A stretch of 64,000 bases of DNA, from positions 23,930,476 to 23,994,475 of the forward strand of contig JAUJPP010000012.1 of NCBI GenBank assembly GCA_030562195.1, read 5' to 3'. This DNA comes from Nipponacmea schrenckii (lineage: Eukaryota; Mollusca; Gastropoda; Lottiidae). The notes beneath the pieces were generated by a model. It saw only the letters and a program-made list of their open reading frames with translations. It was not told where the DNA came from and made no database searches. Below are positions 1 through 13,224 of the stretch, piece after piece (positions within the stretch are counted from its first letter, which is position 1; every line of letters starts with the position of its first letter). The translations under genes and the position numbers were made by a program.

Positions 1-2240
1 ATAGGTGGGAGGGGTGGGGCAATGAGTAAATAGCCTAAACAGACCAAACCGAATTTAAGATATTGTGAAGATGTATTATAGAAGGGTCCTTTTCAACAAA
101 TGCATTGGTGCTGGGACACTCATTTCACAGGAGCAAGCAATTAAGTTGAGGATATTATTGTCAATATTAAAGCTGTTTATTTACTTGTACACCAGCTGTT
201 ACAATCAGACTACCTGTTTACCTGTAATCAGCTGACATGATATATTACACAGCCTATAAAAGCTGTGTTTCTATAAATATCACTTCAGTTTATATCTAAT
301 CATTACAACATACCACTGCATTTTACTTGTAACTTGTTTATAGAAAACGTTTATAGACTGTAGCTCAGTTGGTTAAGGTGTTGAAACCTTCATGATGTAA
401 CTTCAGTACAAAAACTGTTTCTATAGGCCTTCCTTCAGATTATATCTAAAAATTAATGCTGTACATATATTTGCATTTTTCATACTAAAAAAGAAAGGGG
501 TTGTAGCCCAGTTAGTAAGAGTGTTGAAATCCTATGATATATAACAGCAGTATACGAGCTACCCTTAATTTATATCTGATCATCTCACAGTCATTGTACA
601 CATAATGTTTGTATTGATCAAAGTCCATTATTATGTTGAACACTATAATATCCTTTGTGTAAAACTTGTACGACTTTATCATCGTTTTTTTGTGAAATTT
701 CTCATATATTTAAATGAGTTGCCATATGATGTTGAAACAAAGGAGTCTTTGTTTGTGAAATAAAAATTATTTTATCTGGTAAAAACCATTTTAGAGAGTA
801 AAATATCACCATTTATCATAAACAATGAAGTTTTTGTGTTTTTATTCTGTTCAGATGTGGCAGAATTCTGTTTGTACAGTTTGTCTTATTGTGAAGATAA
901 AACAACTATATATACAAACTGTCCACATTATGGTTTATTGTTTTAAGATGTTCCGTCAAGGGGTCTCAGATAGGCTGTATTAGCTCCCTTATATTCCAAT
1001 CAAATTGCTTCGTTTACAAACTTCTGATACAAGTAAAGTTGACATTGCAGTCAAGGTATGAGACACAGTTTGTAATAGCTTGAGGTTGTGAAGATGTGAT
1101 ATTTTAAAAGGTGGCTATTATAGTCAAGGTATAAGGCATTGTTGGTTGATATTTACAAAAATATATCTATGAGAGACACTGATAACATCAAATTGAACTA
1201 TTTTAGTCCTCAGTCAGATGTCTGTGGTTCCTGCAATGTCACCATAACTAAGTCTTCAAGTTGTATTTTTCAGGGACACTGATAACATCAATTTACATCA
1301 TTCTAATTTTTAATCAGATGTCTGTGGTTCCTGTAATTTCACTAAAACTAAGGACATTGTGTGATACAAGCATTATTTGTGATAAGTGATGTGAATCACT
1401 TTAAAACTGACCGTGTTATTTGATCACAGGTGGCCTGATATTGACCACTGTTTGTTTATCTACTCACTTATTGATCAATATCAAGCCAAAAGTTCAAACT
1501 TTTCACTAATATTTTTCACTCAATAGTATTTTGAATTGACTCACTCCCGTGCTTCTATAGAAGAAAATTTATCATAACACCTAGTACAAATATTATGTAT
1601 GGTATTTATTAGAAAGTTTTGGAGTGTTCACAAGTTATTTTATCAGGTTATTGACCTGTATGATATGTATATTTTTAGAATAATCAATAAATTAGACCGA
1701 TTTTTGTGTGACCTATTTAAAGATAATTGGTCAATCAATAAAACTTGACCTCTTTCATAAACATGGACTATTTTTAGTACGGTACTAGGAAAGTTCTGGT
1801 GCTAGTAGTTGGACTAATGGAACTATTTATAACTGTGTTAATTGATCCATACAGTCAGTACTTCTATTGTTTTAACCAATAGAACTATGAGAAAGAGGTA
1901 AGATAGAAGAGGGGGTAGGGTTAGGAATTGTTGTTGTAACTTGGCAGTTTAGCGTTGTTACAAAGGCACGGGCATGTTGCCACCATCAGTGAAAGAGTGT
2001 AGAGGTTAAGGTTAGGTTTCCAAGTTGGAATCCAGGGATCAATTTGGGTCATATTTCATTTGAATCGGGAGGAAGAAAATACAGAATGTCTTTCATTTGG
2101 GGGTCAACTTTCAATAAAAATACAAAAAATTTTCATATAGTATTAAATTATTATCAGATCTGAATATCAGATATGAGATAAGGATATTTATCATGTGAAC
2201 TCTCTGCATGGTTTGCGCTTTCAGTCACAGTAATTACTGT
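1..2240. other. Non-coding, repeat-derived sequence
   Basis: No coding exon is recognisable. Two tRNA-A-box-like heads (TGTAGCTCAGTTGGTTAAG near 360; TTGTAGCCCAGTTAGTAAG near 500) are each followed by a GTTGAAA(C/T)C block, suggesting a second short tRNA-headed repeat family that also occurs near 18965 and 41730. Two copies of the 80-bp 'GGGACACTGATAACATCA' repeat lie at about 1170-1255 and 1272-1350. Confidence 0.5.
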
Positions 2241-3328
2241 ATCCCTTTAAGGGGGTTGACAACCTTATCGTTCGAGGTGTATTTCAATCAAGAAACGTAT
2301 TAAGTTTATATCCATTCTATTTGGCATTAAAAGAAACTCATCTAGTAAAAAATTTAGCTCAATCGCTTCAGTAGTTCGTCTGATATCCGTCCGTGAAGAT
2401 AATCTATTTATAGAACAAAACGGGGTATTCCTCTATGTAGACGTACAAATTACGTTGTCAGTTGACATTTGTGATTACAACGTCATCGGCTAAATAAACA
2501 TTCTCTACGTTTGCCGGTCAGTTATTGTTAATATCGGCACGCGAAGTAAGAGTTTGTGTATCGGGGGAATCCAGAAGTCACGTGATGTCCCATAAATCAT
2601 TACGTCACATGTAAACAAAGAAAATTTTATGATTGGTGGGTGGAAGGGGTTTGACATGTGCTAATCCATTGTTTTAGCACTCCAATTGTGTGGATATCGG
2701 TGCATATCGATGCCTAAAAGGTGCTTAAAGATTTCTACAGCATGAAAGACAATCTTTTAACAACATGATCGTTAATTACGTAAGGTTTACATGTGTTTGC
2801 AAAATGTTGAAAAAAAATGCCATTTTTCCAAAAGCATATCTCGCTTACAATTCATCCGATTTTTACAAACTTTGGCTTCAGCTAAAGCTTACGATGTCTT
2901 CTATAACTTTACGTTGGCTTTTTTTTATAAAATGAATAGTTTTTTAAAAATTCAATTTTTCGTAAATGCACTCGCAAAATTTTGATTTCTATCAATATCT
3001 TCAAAACAAAACAAAATTTTCCAAAAAGCCAACGTAATTTTGTAGAGATACATGTAGACCTGCGTTGTGCAAAATTTCAACCTTCTATATTAATTAGCCT
3101 AGTAGATATGCTAATTTTAAGGGAATAATTGACGTTTTTTTCGTTCATCTTTCATACCCTATTTCTTAAAGTTGAAATGTCATAAAGAAATAAATTTTAT
3201 ATTTTTGGATAGCTGAAAGTCCCCTCTTTCCATTGATATTTAAATATTTCAGATAGGTGGAAAAGAAGTTATTGAAATCGTCTATTTTTTGTACATAGGT
3301 TTAGGGTTGTCAACCCCCTTAAAAGGAT
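2241..3328. mobile_element. 1.09-kb element with terminal inverted repeats (non-autonomous DNA-transposon-like)
   Basis: The left end ATCCCTTTAAGGGGGTTGAC (then AACC) at 2241 is matched in reverse complement at 3301-3328 (GGTTGTCAACCCCCTTAAAA, then GGAT), about 25 bp with one to two mismatches and a small gap. No transposase is encoded; the only ORF is 64 codons and AT-rich. No clear target-site duplication is visible. It resembles a MITE or larger non-autonomous element. Confidence 0.6.
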
Positions 3329-6300
3329 GCTATAGTTGTAATTATGTTACAATTAAACTAATTATGTCAATTTGAAAATCTCAGACAGCAAAACTTAAAT
3401 CTGATTTGAGTATTGTTTAAAAATTTAAAATATAACAGTAAGATAGATCTGATTGATGTCAGATTTATTATGATTGATGTTTTTTATGATTGATCTGTTT
3501 TACTTGATTTATCCTGATGTTTATAGCTTTTATTGTGTCTCATTGATAGGCCTTGTCATTCATTAATTCAATCATTCATTCATTCATTCATTCATTTCTT
3601 CATTTATTTATTCATACATTTTATCATTTATTTGTCCCTTTATTCTTTCATTCATTCATTTATTCATTCACCCTGCTTCCACATTCCGGTTCATTCATTC
3701 ATTCATTATTGATCATCCAACCATATCTTTTACCTCCTCATTCCTTTTAAGCAATGTTGCTTAATTTATTCATTCATTCTTCTCCTTCCCCTCTTCATTC
3801 ATTCCATCATTCCATCATTCCCAGTTGATCAATATAGCCGATATTAAATCAGATATAATTTTAGACTGGGTGTGTTACTAAGTTCATATTTTAACTTTGA
3901 TAATACTTAGTTAAATATCTTCCTTGTTAAATATAGAAAATAGTATTGAAATTAAACTAATTTATGCGGAAGATACTTGAGTACGGTATAGATGAATAAG
4001 TGCTATTTTTACAGGAAAATACAAGAAAATAATATTTATATTAACTTAATGCGGAAAATTTTAAAATAAATTTTATCATTTACTGGGAAATTAAAAACGG
4101 ACAGAAAATATAGAAAATAATATTAACTTATCGTAGAAGAAAACTTAAAATAATTGAAATAAATTAGCTTTTTACAGGGAAAATTGAGTTGTTAAATAGA
4201 AACTTATATTAATATTAACTTTATCAGTATGAAAACTCTTAAAAGTTATATCTCAAAATTAACTGTCTAAATATTATCTACCAAGTGAACTCTCTGTATT
4301 TGAATTGCAAAATAAGTAGGCGATATTTCCTTCATTGCATGGTGCTCATTCTAATTAGAAAATCAGGGGCAGAAGAGTAGGATGTAGAACTCCATTTAAT
4401 TTGTTAGTCTGAGTTATGCAGTGCCTGAGGAAAAAATTTCCATTTCATTCCAGTCATAACATTATAAATTCCCTGCCCTTGATAGTAAGGGTCAGCATGT
4501 TAACCCTTGATGACCCCATGACCTCTTATTCAAGTCCAGTAGACCAGAACATCAGGACAATAGAAGTAGTTAACAATAGAATCATCAATAGGGTAAATTC
4601 GCGCCTTGGGGTGTCTTAACAGGTTCATTTGCTGGGTCGAAAATTTGAACGATTTTATTACACTTGGACAAAAAGTTGAAAAGAATAGACAATCAGCATG
4701 AGGGACTTGAAATAAGGGATCAGTTGTAACTACTTTTCACGCAGATTGTCCAGTCTTAATAGACTCATTCAACCAGCCCAAAAGGTTAAGACTTGAACGA
4801 CATTGAGAGAGCAGATATACATAAGAAACATAATAACAACAGAAGTTACATATCATTTCAACACAATTTACAGGAGTTGTCATCAGATGAAATTTATCAT
4901 CATTAGCCCATTAGTTGTAGAAGAGTAGGATGTAAAACTCCATATTTTGTTTATTAAAATAAGTGAATTATACTATGATATATTCCCTTGTGTGTGTGTT
5001 GTTATATGTATCCTATTACTCGATGATGTTAAAATGCCTGAAGCCAGAAATCTGACAATTTGGACATGATGAGCAGTGTTCAGTCATAATGACATAGACT
5101 TGATCATCAAGTCCCATCAATTTACCGTTATCACTTCCTAATTATACAAGGCCTGAAGCAATTTACTACTAATTGTCCAGCCTTATTAACGTCTTAGACT
5201 CAATCAACCAGCCTATCAATTAATAACGAAAGAAGGCCCAAGGGTAATATTGATAAAGATTGTCCAGCCTTAATGATGTTGTCTCGTATCATCATTGCCT
5301 ACAAATTCACAATTATCAACACTTGATCAACCAGTCTTGTGGATTAGACTCAATCAACCAGCCCAATTGTTAATAATAATACAAGTCTAAGTGATCAATA
5401 CCAGTCTGTCAATTGGTTGTCAGTGACAGTGATAAGACTAAGAGTAGAGTTGGTATATCAATGTCAGTCTGTCTGACCTACTGACAGTGTCCAGTGTTAT
5501 GGTAGGACCAATACAATGTTATACAAATTAGAAATAGTCTTCACTTGTAGTCAATGTGTTTCAATGTGTTTCAGCTTGCTCTACATGCAATAAGCTTATA
5601 TTGTTAAGGTGATATGAGAAAAGTATTCTCACAAAAAGCACCGGCCATGGTCATAGAGCTAGAACTATATATTTTGAAGTGCTGTTAAGATAATAATTTG
5701 GTGGTACCAGCTTATAGTGTTTGCGGTAATTTTAATTTAGCGCTGTGGAAGTAAGGCAAAATTCATGTTCAAAAACGGGAACTGTAATTGCTTTTCTGAT
5801 GTGGATTTCCTTATTTTGAAATCAAACGGAATATAGAATAAAAGTTGGTATAGACGACTTTTGTTAATTAAACCACAGTTGAACTTGTTTAGAATTACCA
5901 GTACCAGTAATTTTTTATATATATCGTTTAAAATATTTAATTCTGTTTCTGTTTATATACAGCGCCTTGGAATATCTAGTGGTTGTTTACAGTTTTGTGT
6001 CAGTGATTTCTGTGACCTTGCTGGACTTATCTGATTATTTCATTGAAACTGTGAACAAAACAGTAACAATTTACAATTTGACTAACTTTTAATCACTTGT
6101 TTCCTTATAATTACTTCACAGAAAAATCACAACCGTAAATTTCTGTGTGAAAAAAATTACAAAACAATTCCAATGCTTTTGTTATTAGATTTCATTCCTC
6201 ATTCTAATTGCAACAGTGAACAAAGTTACAGAACAGTTTTAAGTTAAGATAGTGATTGAATTAATTCCTAGTGATCAAGACTACAAGTTGACTATTGAAC

Positions 6301-7397
6301 TATAAAGTACTAGAAAATAATAAAAGACTGGACGAGTTTGATTGAGTCAATGACTGGGGAATATTGAATTAAGTTGTGATAATATTAAACATTGTAATAC
6401 TTTGTTTCACTATATAAGAAACCTACAGAGCAGTAGGACTGTTTTTATTTTCAACTTTGTGGATTATATTTGCTAATTTGAGTGATTAAATCAGATTTGG
6501 GAATTACTTTTAAAATAACTTTGGAGTAAGCTTCTATGTGGATAATTTTGAACTGATTTATGTGTTGTTGTCGCATGTTTCAGATACACAATCCTCATCA
6601 GGATAGATTGTTTTAAATAGCAATTACAGAATAAACGACTTCCAGAGTCAAATTCAGGAACTTTCTGAATGAAACAGTACTATTTTTATAATCATTGCCT
6701 AATAAAGGAAGGAAGTTTTTTATTTTTTGACTAAATTTGGACTATTTTTTAAATAAATTTGGAACTAACCATCAAAGTGTGGAGACTGTGTTATAACATT
6801 TGGATTTATATTTTTTTTTCTACTATGAAATCTGGTAAGTAACAAATAGTATCTTCACTCATAATTCTAGTCAACCAGCTGTAAATGTGTACAGATAATC
6901 CAGGAAGTATCAATGTCAAGAGGTTTGTCAAGGACCAGCTGGTAGAAAGGATCCTTAACTGTGAACCTAAGTTGTTATCTTTGTAAAATATATTTGTTTT
7001 TTCATTTCTCACAGTTAGTCATGAACGTCTGTATACAAAAGCACTGGTACAGGCATGCAGTATTAACCTCTAGTGTGAGTTGTATTGTTTCCAGAGTTAG
7101 TCATGAAAGTCTGTAGACTCTGAATGCCAATTAGTAAGGTTCCAGGTTAATTCCTGATGATTCATGGCAATCTAGAAATAATACAGTCAGTGATTATTGG
7201 TAAAATACCATGTCAGACCATGTTAATGTCATCTTAATCGGTATTTACTACACTAGAAATAGTACCGCTTAACTTCCTTCATTGATTTCTAATCTTACTA
7301 CTATAGTAACATACATCTTCGCTCTTTTATAGCGCCCCCTATTGCAGCTGGAAATCATATTGCGATAAATTGCGATACATCTCCCTGTATTATATAG
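3329..7397. other. Non-coding, with TTCA microsatellites and repeat fragments
   Basis: (TTCA)n-rich DNA lies at about 3555-3830. SINE-tail fragments (AGAGTAGGATGTA-AACTCC) are at about 4372 and 4920. A degenerate set of 'CAATCAACCAGCC' blocks spans 4750-5400. One ribozyme-like core lies at 6573-6601 on the minus strand, and one 80-bp 'AAGGACCAGCTGGTAGAAAG' repeat at about 6900-6985. No exon was recognised. Confidence 0.5.
6573..6601 (-). ncRNA. Hammerhead-like core, solitary
   Basis: Minus strand: CTGATGA, GGATTGTGTATCT, GAAACATGC. The same core as the array, with the possible cleavage triplet changed to TGC. Confidence 0.4.
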
Positions 7398-7915
7398 TCA
7401 ATTAACAAACATTAAGTCTTATTATATTGGAAAGTTAACCTCCATTTCTAAAACTAGCTGTCCTGATGAGGATTGTGTATCTGAAACATGTCAGCAGTAT
7501 GAGATGAGCTCTAGTCAATTAGCTAACATTAAGTCCTATATTAGAAAGTTAACCTCCATTTCTAAAACTAGCTGTCCTGATGAGGATTGTGTATCTGAAA
7601 CATGTCAGCAGTATGAGATGAGCTCTAGTCAATTAGCTAACATTAAGTCCTATATTAGAAAGTTAACCTCCATTTCTAAAACTAGCTGTCCTGATGAGGA
7701 TTGTGTATCTGAAACATGTCAGCAGTATGAGATGAGCTCTAGTCAATTAGCTAACATTAAGTCCTATATTAGAAAGATAACCTCCATTTCTAAAACTAGC
7801 TGTCCTGATGAGGATTGTGTATCTGAAACGTGTCAGCATATGAGATGAGCTCTTTTCGAATTTAACTCAACTAGCTGTCCTGATGAGGATTGGGTATCTG
7901 AAACATGGGTCTGTG
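7398..7915 (+). repeat. 114-bp tandem array of hammerhead-ribozyme-like cores
   Basis: Five cores CTGATGA - 13 nt - GAAAC start at 7463, 7577, 7691, 7805 and 7880. The first four are exactly 114 bp apart and the last follows after 75 bp. The 13 nt fold as GGAU/AUCU around a five-base loop; the last copy has one loop change. Each core is followed by ATGTC (or GTGTC after one change), where AUGUC would supply the UH cleavage site and a self-complementary ACAUGU stem III. Stem I is weak: an A-C mismatch, then GCAGU against GCUGU. The array also forms an open frame of 38-residue repeats, which I take to be incidental. Confidence 0.6.
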
Positions 7916-8252
7916 GCATGAAATAAGGTATTTTGTCTAGTGATATATGTATTGGTAAAGATCCAAGTATAAGTGTAATTAGGAATGTCTTAATTACCAG
8001 TAATTAATTAGTGACAGATTTATTATATTATCTTTAATTACTTCAGTCTTTATTAATTATAGTTAAAACTTTGTTATTCAAAGGTTGCTCTTCATTTGTT
8101 GATATGAGTTTATTTTTCTGTGAACGTTTAACTGAAGTGCTTGAAAACTTATTGTTCTAATATTTTGGTTTTGTCGTCTGCATGTTTTTTTTATTTCGGA
8201 GTGGATGGTTACTACAAGAATTACTGACATAACAGTCTTTATACTGGTAAAA

Positions 8253-8277
8253 GTTTTGGATAAAACATCTTCATCAG
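8253..8277 (-). ncRNA. Hammerhead-like core, degenerate
   Basis: Minus strand: CTGATGA, AGATGTTTTATCC, AAAAC. The inner stem GAT/ATC is kept, but the G of GAAA is replaced by A, so it should be inactive. Confidence 0.3.
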
Positions 8278-8454
8278 ACGCAGTCGGGCGTTTTCAGGTG
8301 TACACAGAGAAAATCACGCAACGCGCTTGAGCACTCCTGTAAAGAAAGGGTTCAAGGTCAATAATTTGTGAAAAGCCATTTATATACGGAATTACCCAGG
8401 AGGTAGGCCTCAATGGTATTTCTTCGTACTTGTCGAATTTCCCTTAATGTACCC

Positions 8455-8650
8455 ACCAGGAGCCGCGGTGGCTTGCTCTCTAACCTGAGAGTCCAGGGTT
8501 CAAATCCCGACAAAGGTTGAGATGAACTTGCAGAATTTTCAGCCCGGTTTCCCCTTGTCAGTGATAAAAATTTGAGGGAACGATTTTGAAAGATGTGTGT
8601 AATATGGGACAATAAACCGATGCCCAGTGTGCTACAGGCTAAATGGTATT
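8455..8650 (+). mobile_element. tRNA-derived SINE, head and body
   Basis: An RNA polymerase III B-box (GGTTCAAATCCC) lies about 35 bp after a GTGGCTTGCTCTCTAACC head. It is followed by a body with CCCGGTTTCCCCTTGTCAGT and GGGACAATAAACCGATGCCC. This is the most complete head-to-body copy here. It is similar in layout to molluscan V-SINE or MetaSINE elements; the name is inference. Confidence 0.65.
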
Positions 8651-9885
8651 TGCGTCTACCCTTCTCCCCCCAGTGGATGAAACCAGTTTGTGTTGTTACT
8701 AATTGTTGAATTGGTTTAAACTACACACCCAATTTTGTTTTTAAAACTTGTACACATCTTGTATTCAACAAGTACCAAGTACTGTATTGGTTTATTTGTA
8801 CTGTATTAGTTATTCAACTGACTAACGACCGTGGACTCACTCAACAACACCTGGTATTTCTAATAGTCAAGTTGTTGCACCAATTTAAACCCAAAACAAA
8901 CATTGTACTTGTGTTTCTGTTTAAAACATCATGTATGGACGAGGTCTAGAATCGTAATCATCCTTTCATTACACTTTGTCAATACTGCACTTTATTGTTG
9001 GTCGCCTTGATGCATTTTTAATTGTAAAAGTTGGGTTGAGGTAGATATGCGATCGGATTTGTTGACGTCAACACTGTTAACAGTGTAAGCTACTACGTTC
9101 CAATGATTTAATTGGGAGATTTTGGTGATATATTTTTATGTTGTACTTTGTTGGGATTTTATGATTTAAAGAGTTATAGTTGAACTGGGTAAGTCTTCTA
9201 TTAAGATCTCATTTTCATTCACCTGTATCCTAGAATTTTTTCTAAAGTTTTTAGCGTATCAGGGACACTGATAACATCAATTTACATTTTTTACAGTTTA
9301 TTGACTGTAGTAGACTACTTGCAATTTAGCTAAATCTAACAGTAACAATCCCCCTCTTTCACCCCTTCCTCTTCCTCAATCTCTAAGTGTAATAAGCACA
9401 CCCTCACGCTTCTCTTTTTATACAATTTCATATTGTGTAACGAGTCCATAATAGTTATACAAGCATAATAGTTAAATTATGTTCATCAATTCAGTCCCTC
9501 CCTCCCACCTCTTATATGCCATCTCCCTCCCTCTCTACCATCCTCACCCCCCCCCCCCTTTTCCTAAATTGTAAATCTGTAAGTGTAATAAGCACACCCC
9601 TCCCTCACGCTTATGAGTCCATAATAGTTATACAAGTATAATAGTTAAATTATGTACATCAATTGAGCCCCTCCCTCTCTACCATCCTAACCCCCCCCCT
9701 CCCCCCTCCTCTTCCTAAATTGTGTAATCAGTCGATTGATATAATAAGTATAATAGTGATATAAGTATACAGTATTTAAAGTTTATATCAATGAGTCACT
9801 GTGTTTAATATAAAGGTTATAGAGATAACAGATTATTCACTAATATTATATAATATGGTATGAGTCATTCTTTTATCACTGACAG

Positions 9886-11106
9886 ACATTCCCCCAGGGG
9901 GGGGGGGGAGTGGGGGGTGAAGTATCCCCAATATTTTCTAGAAGAATAATTTCAGACTGAAGTCATCTTTGAACATATTAATAATTTAACTTTACAAGGA
10001 TAACATAATTCTACCTTATCACTGACAGACATTGGGGGGTGGGGGGAGTGGGGGGTGAAGTATCCCCAATATGTTCTAGAAGAATAGTTTCAGACTTAAG
10101 TCATCTTTGAACATAAATAAATTAAATTTACAAGGATAACATAATTCTACCTTATCACTTACAGACATTGGGGGGTGGGGGGAGTGGGGGGTGAAGTATC
10201 CCCAATATGTTCTAGAAGAATAATTTCAGACTGAAGTCATCTTTGAACATATTAATAAAATTTTAAATTTACAAGGATAACATAGATTCTACCTTATCAC
10301 TTACAGACATTGGGGGGTGGGGGGAGGGGGGGTGAAGTATCCCCAATATGTTCTAGAAGAATAATTTCAGACTTAAGTCATCTTTGAACATAAATAAATT
10401 AACTTTACAAGGATAGCATAATTCTACCTTATCACTGACAGACATTGGGGGGTGGGGGGAGTGGGGGGTGAAGTATCCCCAATATGTTCTAGAAGAATAA
10501 TTTCAGACTTAAGTCATCTTTGAACATAAATAAATTAACTTTACAAGGATAACATAGATTCTACCTTATCACTGACAGACATTGGGGGGTGGGGGGGTGG
10601 GGGGTGAAGTATCCCCAATATGTTCTAGAAGAATAATTTCAGACTTAAGTCATCTTTGAACATATTAATAATTTAACTTTACAAGGATAACATAATTCTA
10701 CCTTATCACTTACAGACATTGGGGGGGGGGGGAGTGGGGGGTGAAGTATCCCCAATATGTTCTAGAAGAATAATTTCAGACTTAAGTCATCTTTGAACAT
10801 ATTAATAATTTAACTTTACAAGGATAACATAATTCTACCTTATCACTGACAGACATTGGGGGGTGGGGGGTGAAGTATCCCCAATATGTTCTAGAAGAAT
10901 AATTTCAGACTTAAGTCATCTTTGAACATAAATAAATTAACTTTACAAGGATAGCATAATTCTACCTTATCACTGACAGACATTGGGGGGGGGGGGGGGG
11001 TGGGGGGTGAAGTATCCCCAATATGTTCTAGAAGAATAATTTCAGACTTAAGTCATCTTTGAACATAAATAAATTAACTTTACAAGGATAACATAGATTC
11101 TACCTT
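9886..11106 (+). repeat. G-rich minisatellite, about 138-bp unit, nine copies
   Basis: Nine copies start with ACAGACATT followed by three or more runs of six or more G, for example GGGGGGTGGGGGGAGTGGGG, then GTGAAGTATCCCCAATATG and an AT-rich remainder ending CTACCTTATCACT. The G-run length varies most between copies. The pattern meets the usual sequence rule for G-quadruplexes on the plus strand. Confidence 0.9.
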
Positions 11107-11339
11107 ATAAGAACATTAAACAGTTAAATATCAAGTTATCTTTTTACCAGTTACCAGTTCTTTAAAAAATGATAAAATATTTTACCTTTATCACTTATCA
11201 CAATGAAAAGTATGATTTCAGGTTATCAATTTAAATAGTTCCTCTTGAGCGTGTGGGTATAAATAAATAAATAAAAAAGTTAAGACGTTTAAAATGTTAC
11301 TTTGGACTTATGTGCAGAAGAGTAGGATGTAAAACTCCA

Positions 11340-11710
11340 TTCGTTTCTTTAGACATGTGGGTGTAAATATAATTAAAAGTTTTAAATTGATTAAACATAA
11401 TTCTACCTTTAACACTTTTTAAAAGTAAGTTAGTTTGAACATGTGGGTGTAAATATAATTAAAAGTTTTAAATTGATTAAACATAATTCTACCTTTAACA
11501 CTTTTTAAAAGTAAGTTAGTTTGAACATGTGGGTGTTAATAAAATAAGTTTTAAATTGATTAAACATAATTCTACCTTTAACACTTTTTAAAAGTAAGTT
11601 AGTTTGAACATGTGGGTGTAAATATAATTAAAAGTTTTAAATTGATTAAACATAATTCTACCTTTAACACTTTTTAAAAGTTAGTTAGTTTGAACATGTG
11701 GGTGTTAACA
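11340..11710 (+). repeat. Minisatellite, about 85-bp unit, four to five copies
   Basis: Copies begin near 11354, 11436, 11523, 11606 and 11692 with ACATGTGGGTGT(A/T)AA and contain CTACCTTTAACACTTTTTAA. Confidence 0.85.
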
Positions 11711-11874
11711 ATGTAAATAATTCAAGTTTAAAATGATAAAACTGACAAGTCAAGTTTGAAATATACCGGGGAGAGATATAGATTATATTTGTACCAACTT
11801 CTACCTTACTCTAAAATTAGGACAAACGTAATCTTTCAACATCTTACAACTATCTCTATATCACCCAGTTAATA

Positions 11875-12310
11875 CTAGTCCTTTGGAGAGTTAACATGGT
11901 TTTTGTGGAGAAGGATTTATTATTTTAGAGCCTTCACATTTTGTATTTGGATTTACTGTACCTTACTCGGGGTCACTAGGACAATCTTTATCTACTTTAG
12001 ACATATCTATATATATCAGTCAGTTGTTACAAGTCCTTTGGAGAGTTAACATGGTTTTTGTGGAGTAGGATTTATTATTTTAGAGCCTTCACATTTTGTA
12101 TTTGGATTTACTGTACCTTACTTGTGGTCACTAGGACAATCTTTATCTACTTTAGACATATCTATATATATCAGTCAGTTGTTACAAGTCCTTTAGAGAG
12201 TTAACATTGTTTTGGTGGACTGCTCTATAATCATTTACAGTTGTATGGGATCTACCTGTTATCAGTTAATACTGTAAAAGTTTTTGAGAGTTAACATTGT
12301 GCACTTGCAT
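11875..12310 (+). repeat. Minisatellite, about 150-bp unit, two to three copies
   Basis: Repeats of CAAGTCCTTTGGAGAGTTAA with GGACAATCTTTATCTACTTT and a TATATATCAGTCAGTTGTTA junction; the last copy is diverged. Confidence 0.8.
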
Positions 12311-13224
12311 ACCAGTGATTTTTGTCTTAGTGGACAATATTTGTTATAATTTTGGAGTGTACACATTTCTTATGAACTGAGCTTTAGCCAATAAACTTTT
12401 GATACCTGTGATTAAACAGATTTAGTATATTTTTGGAAACTTACTCACTATTTGAGGAAATATTTTTCTGATTTCGTAAATTTTCAGTTTTGTTAAAAGT
12501 AGGCAATACAAAGTTCGAGGTCATCGCGATATATATTTATCAAGTGATAGGGAATTCCGAGAAAAATGAAATCATTCGAAAATAATTTTGGTCAAATTTT
12601 CTAGTGAGATAGCCTTAGCTTGTAACACTCTACTAATGTGTTTGTTAACTCGAAATCCTTTCAGAGAGTTCACATGAAAAGTGTTATCAATTTTGGATAG
12701 GGAAATTGGATGATTGACAACATGTCTATTGACACTTTCTCTTTAAATATCATTTTAACTTGAAATCAACTTTGTAACACTTTGTGATAATTCTTTAGGG
12801 AAATAATGTTTTTATTAAATAAATTATTTGACAGTGTAATGGATTTTTGATTTAGTAAAAAAGGACTTTGTTGATAATTTTTTGAAACTGTGTGTGAATT
12901 TGATTATATTTATAAAGTGATGATGCCTTAATCAAGTTTGTGGAAGTACCATCAATATAAACTATATATTATTGGATATAACAGAAAATATTGTTCATGT
13001 CCTTGGATTGTGTTGTATTTAAAAGAAAATGGCTGTAAATTTAGGTTATGAGTGTAAAAGTATTTGGTGTCTAAAATCATGTAAACTTGAAGATAGGTAG
13101 GTTTTGAAATTTTTATTTTTTATTTGTCCCTTATCCCTTTTTAAAATAGCAACCTCTCTATTTCACTCATAATTATTTGATTTATAAGCTTACCCAAGCA
13201 ACTAGTGAAGCGGTGGTTATAAAG

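Noticed and set aside
355..400. tRNA gene suggested by TGTAGCTCAGTTGGTTAAG
   Set aside because: A-box only; no matching acceptor stem, anticodon loop or B-box at tRNA spacing. Taken as a repeat head.
7504..7848. Open frame of three 38-residue repeats ([18 protein letters not shown]...)
   Set aside because: The 114-bp period is divisible by three, so an open unit stays open. The same DNA occurs elsewhere without a conserved frame, and its conserved part is the ribozyme-like core.
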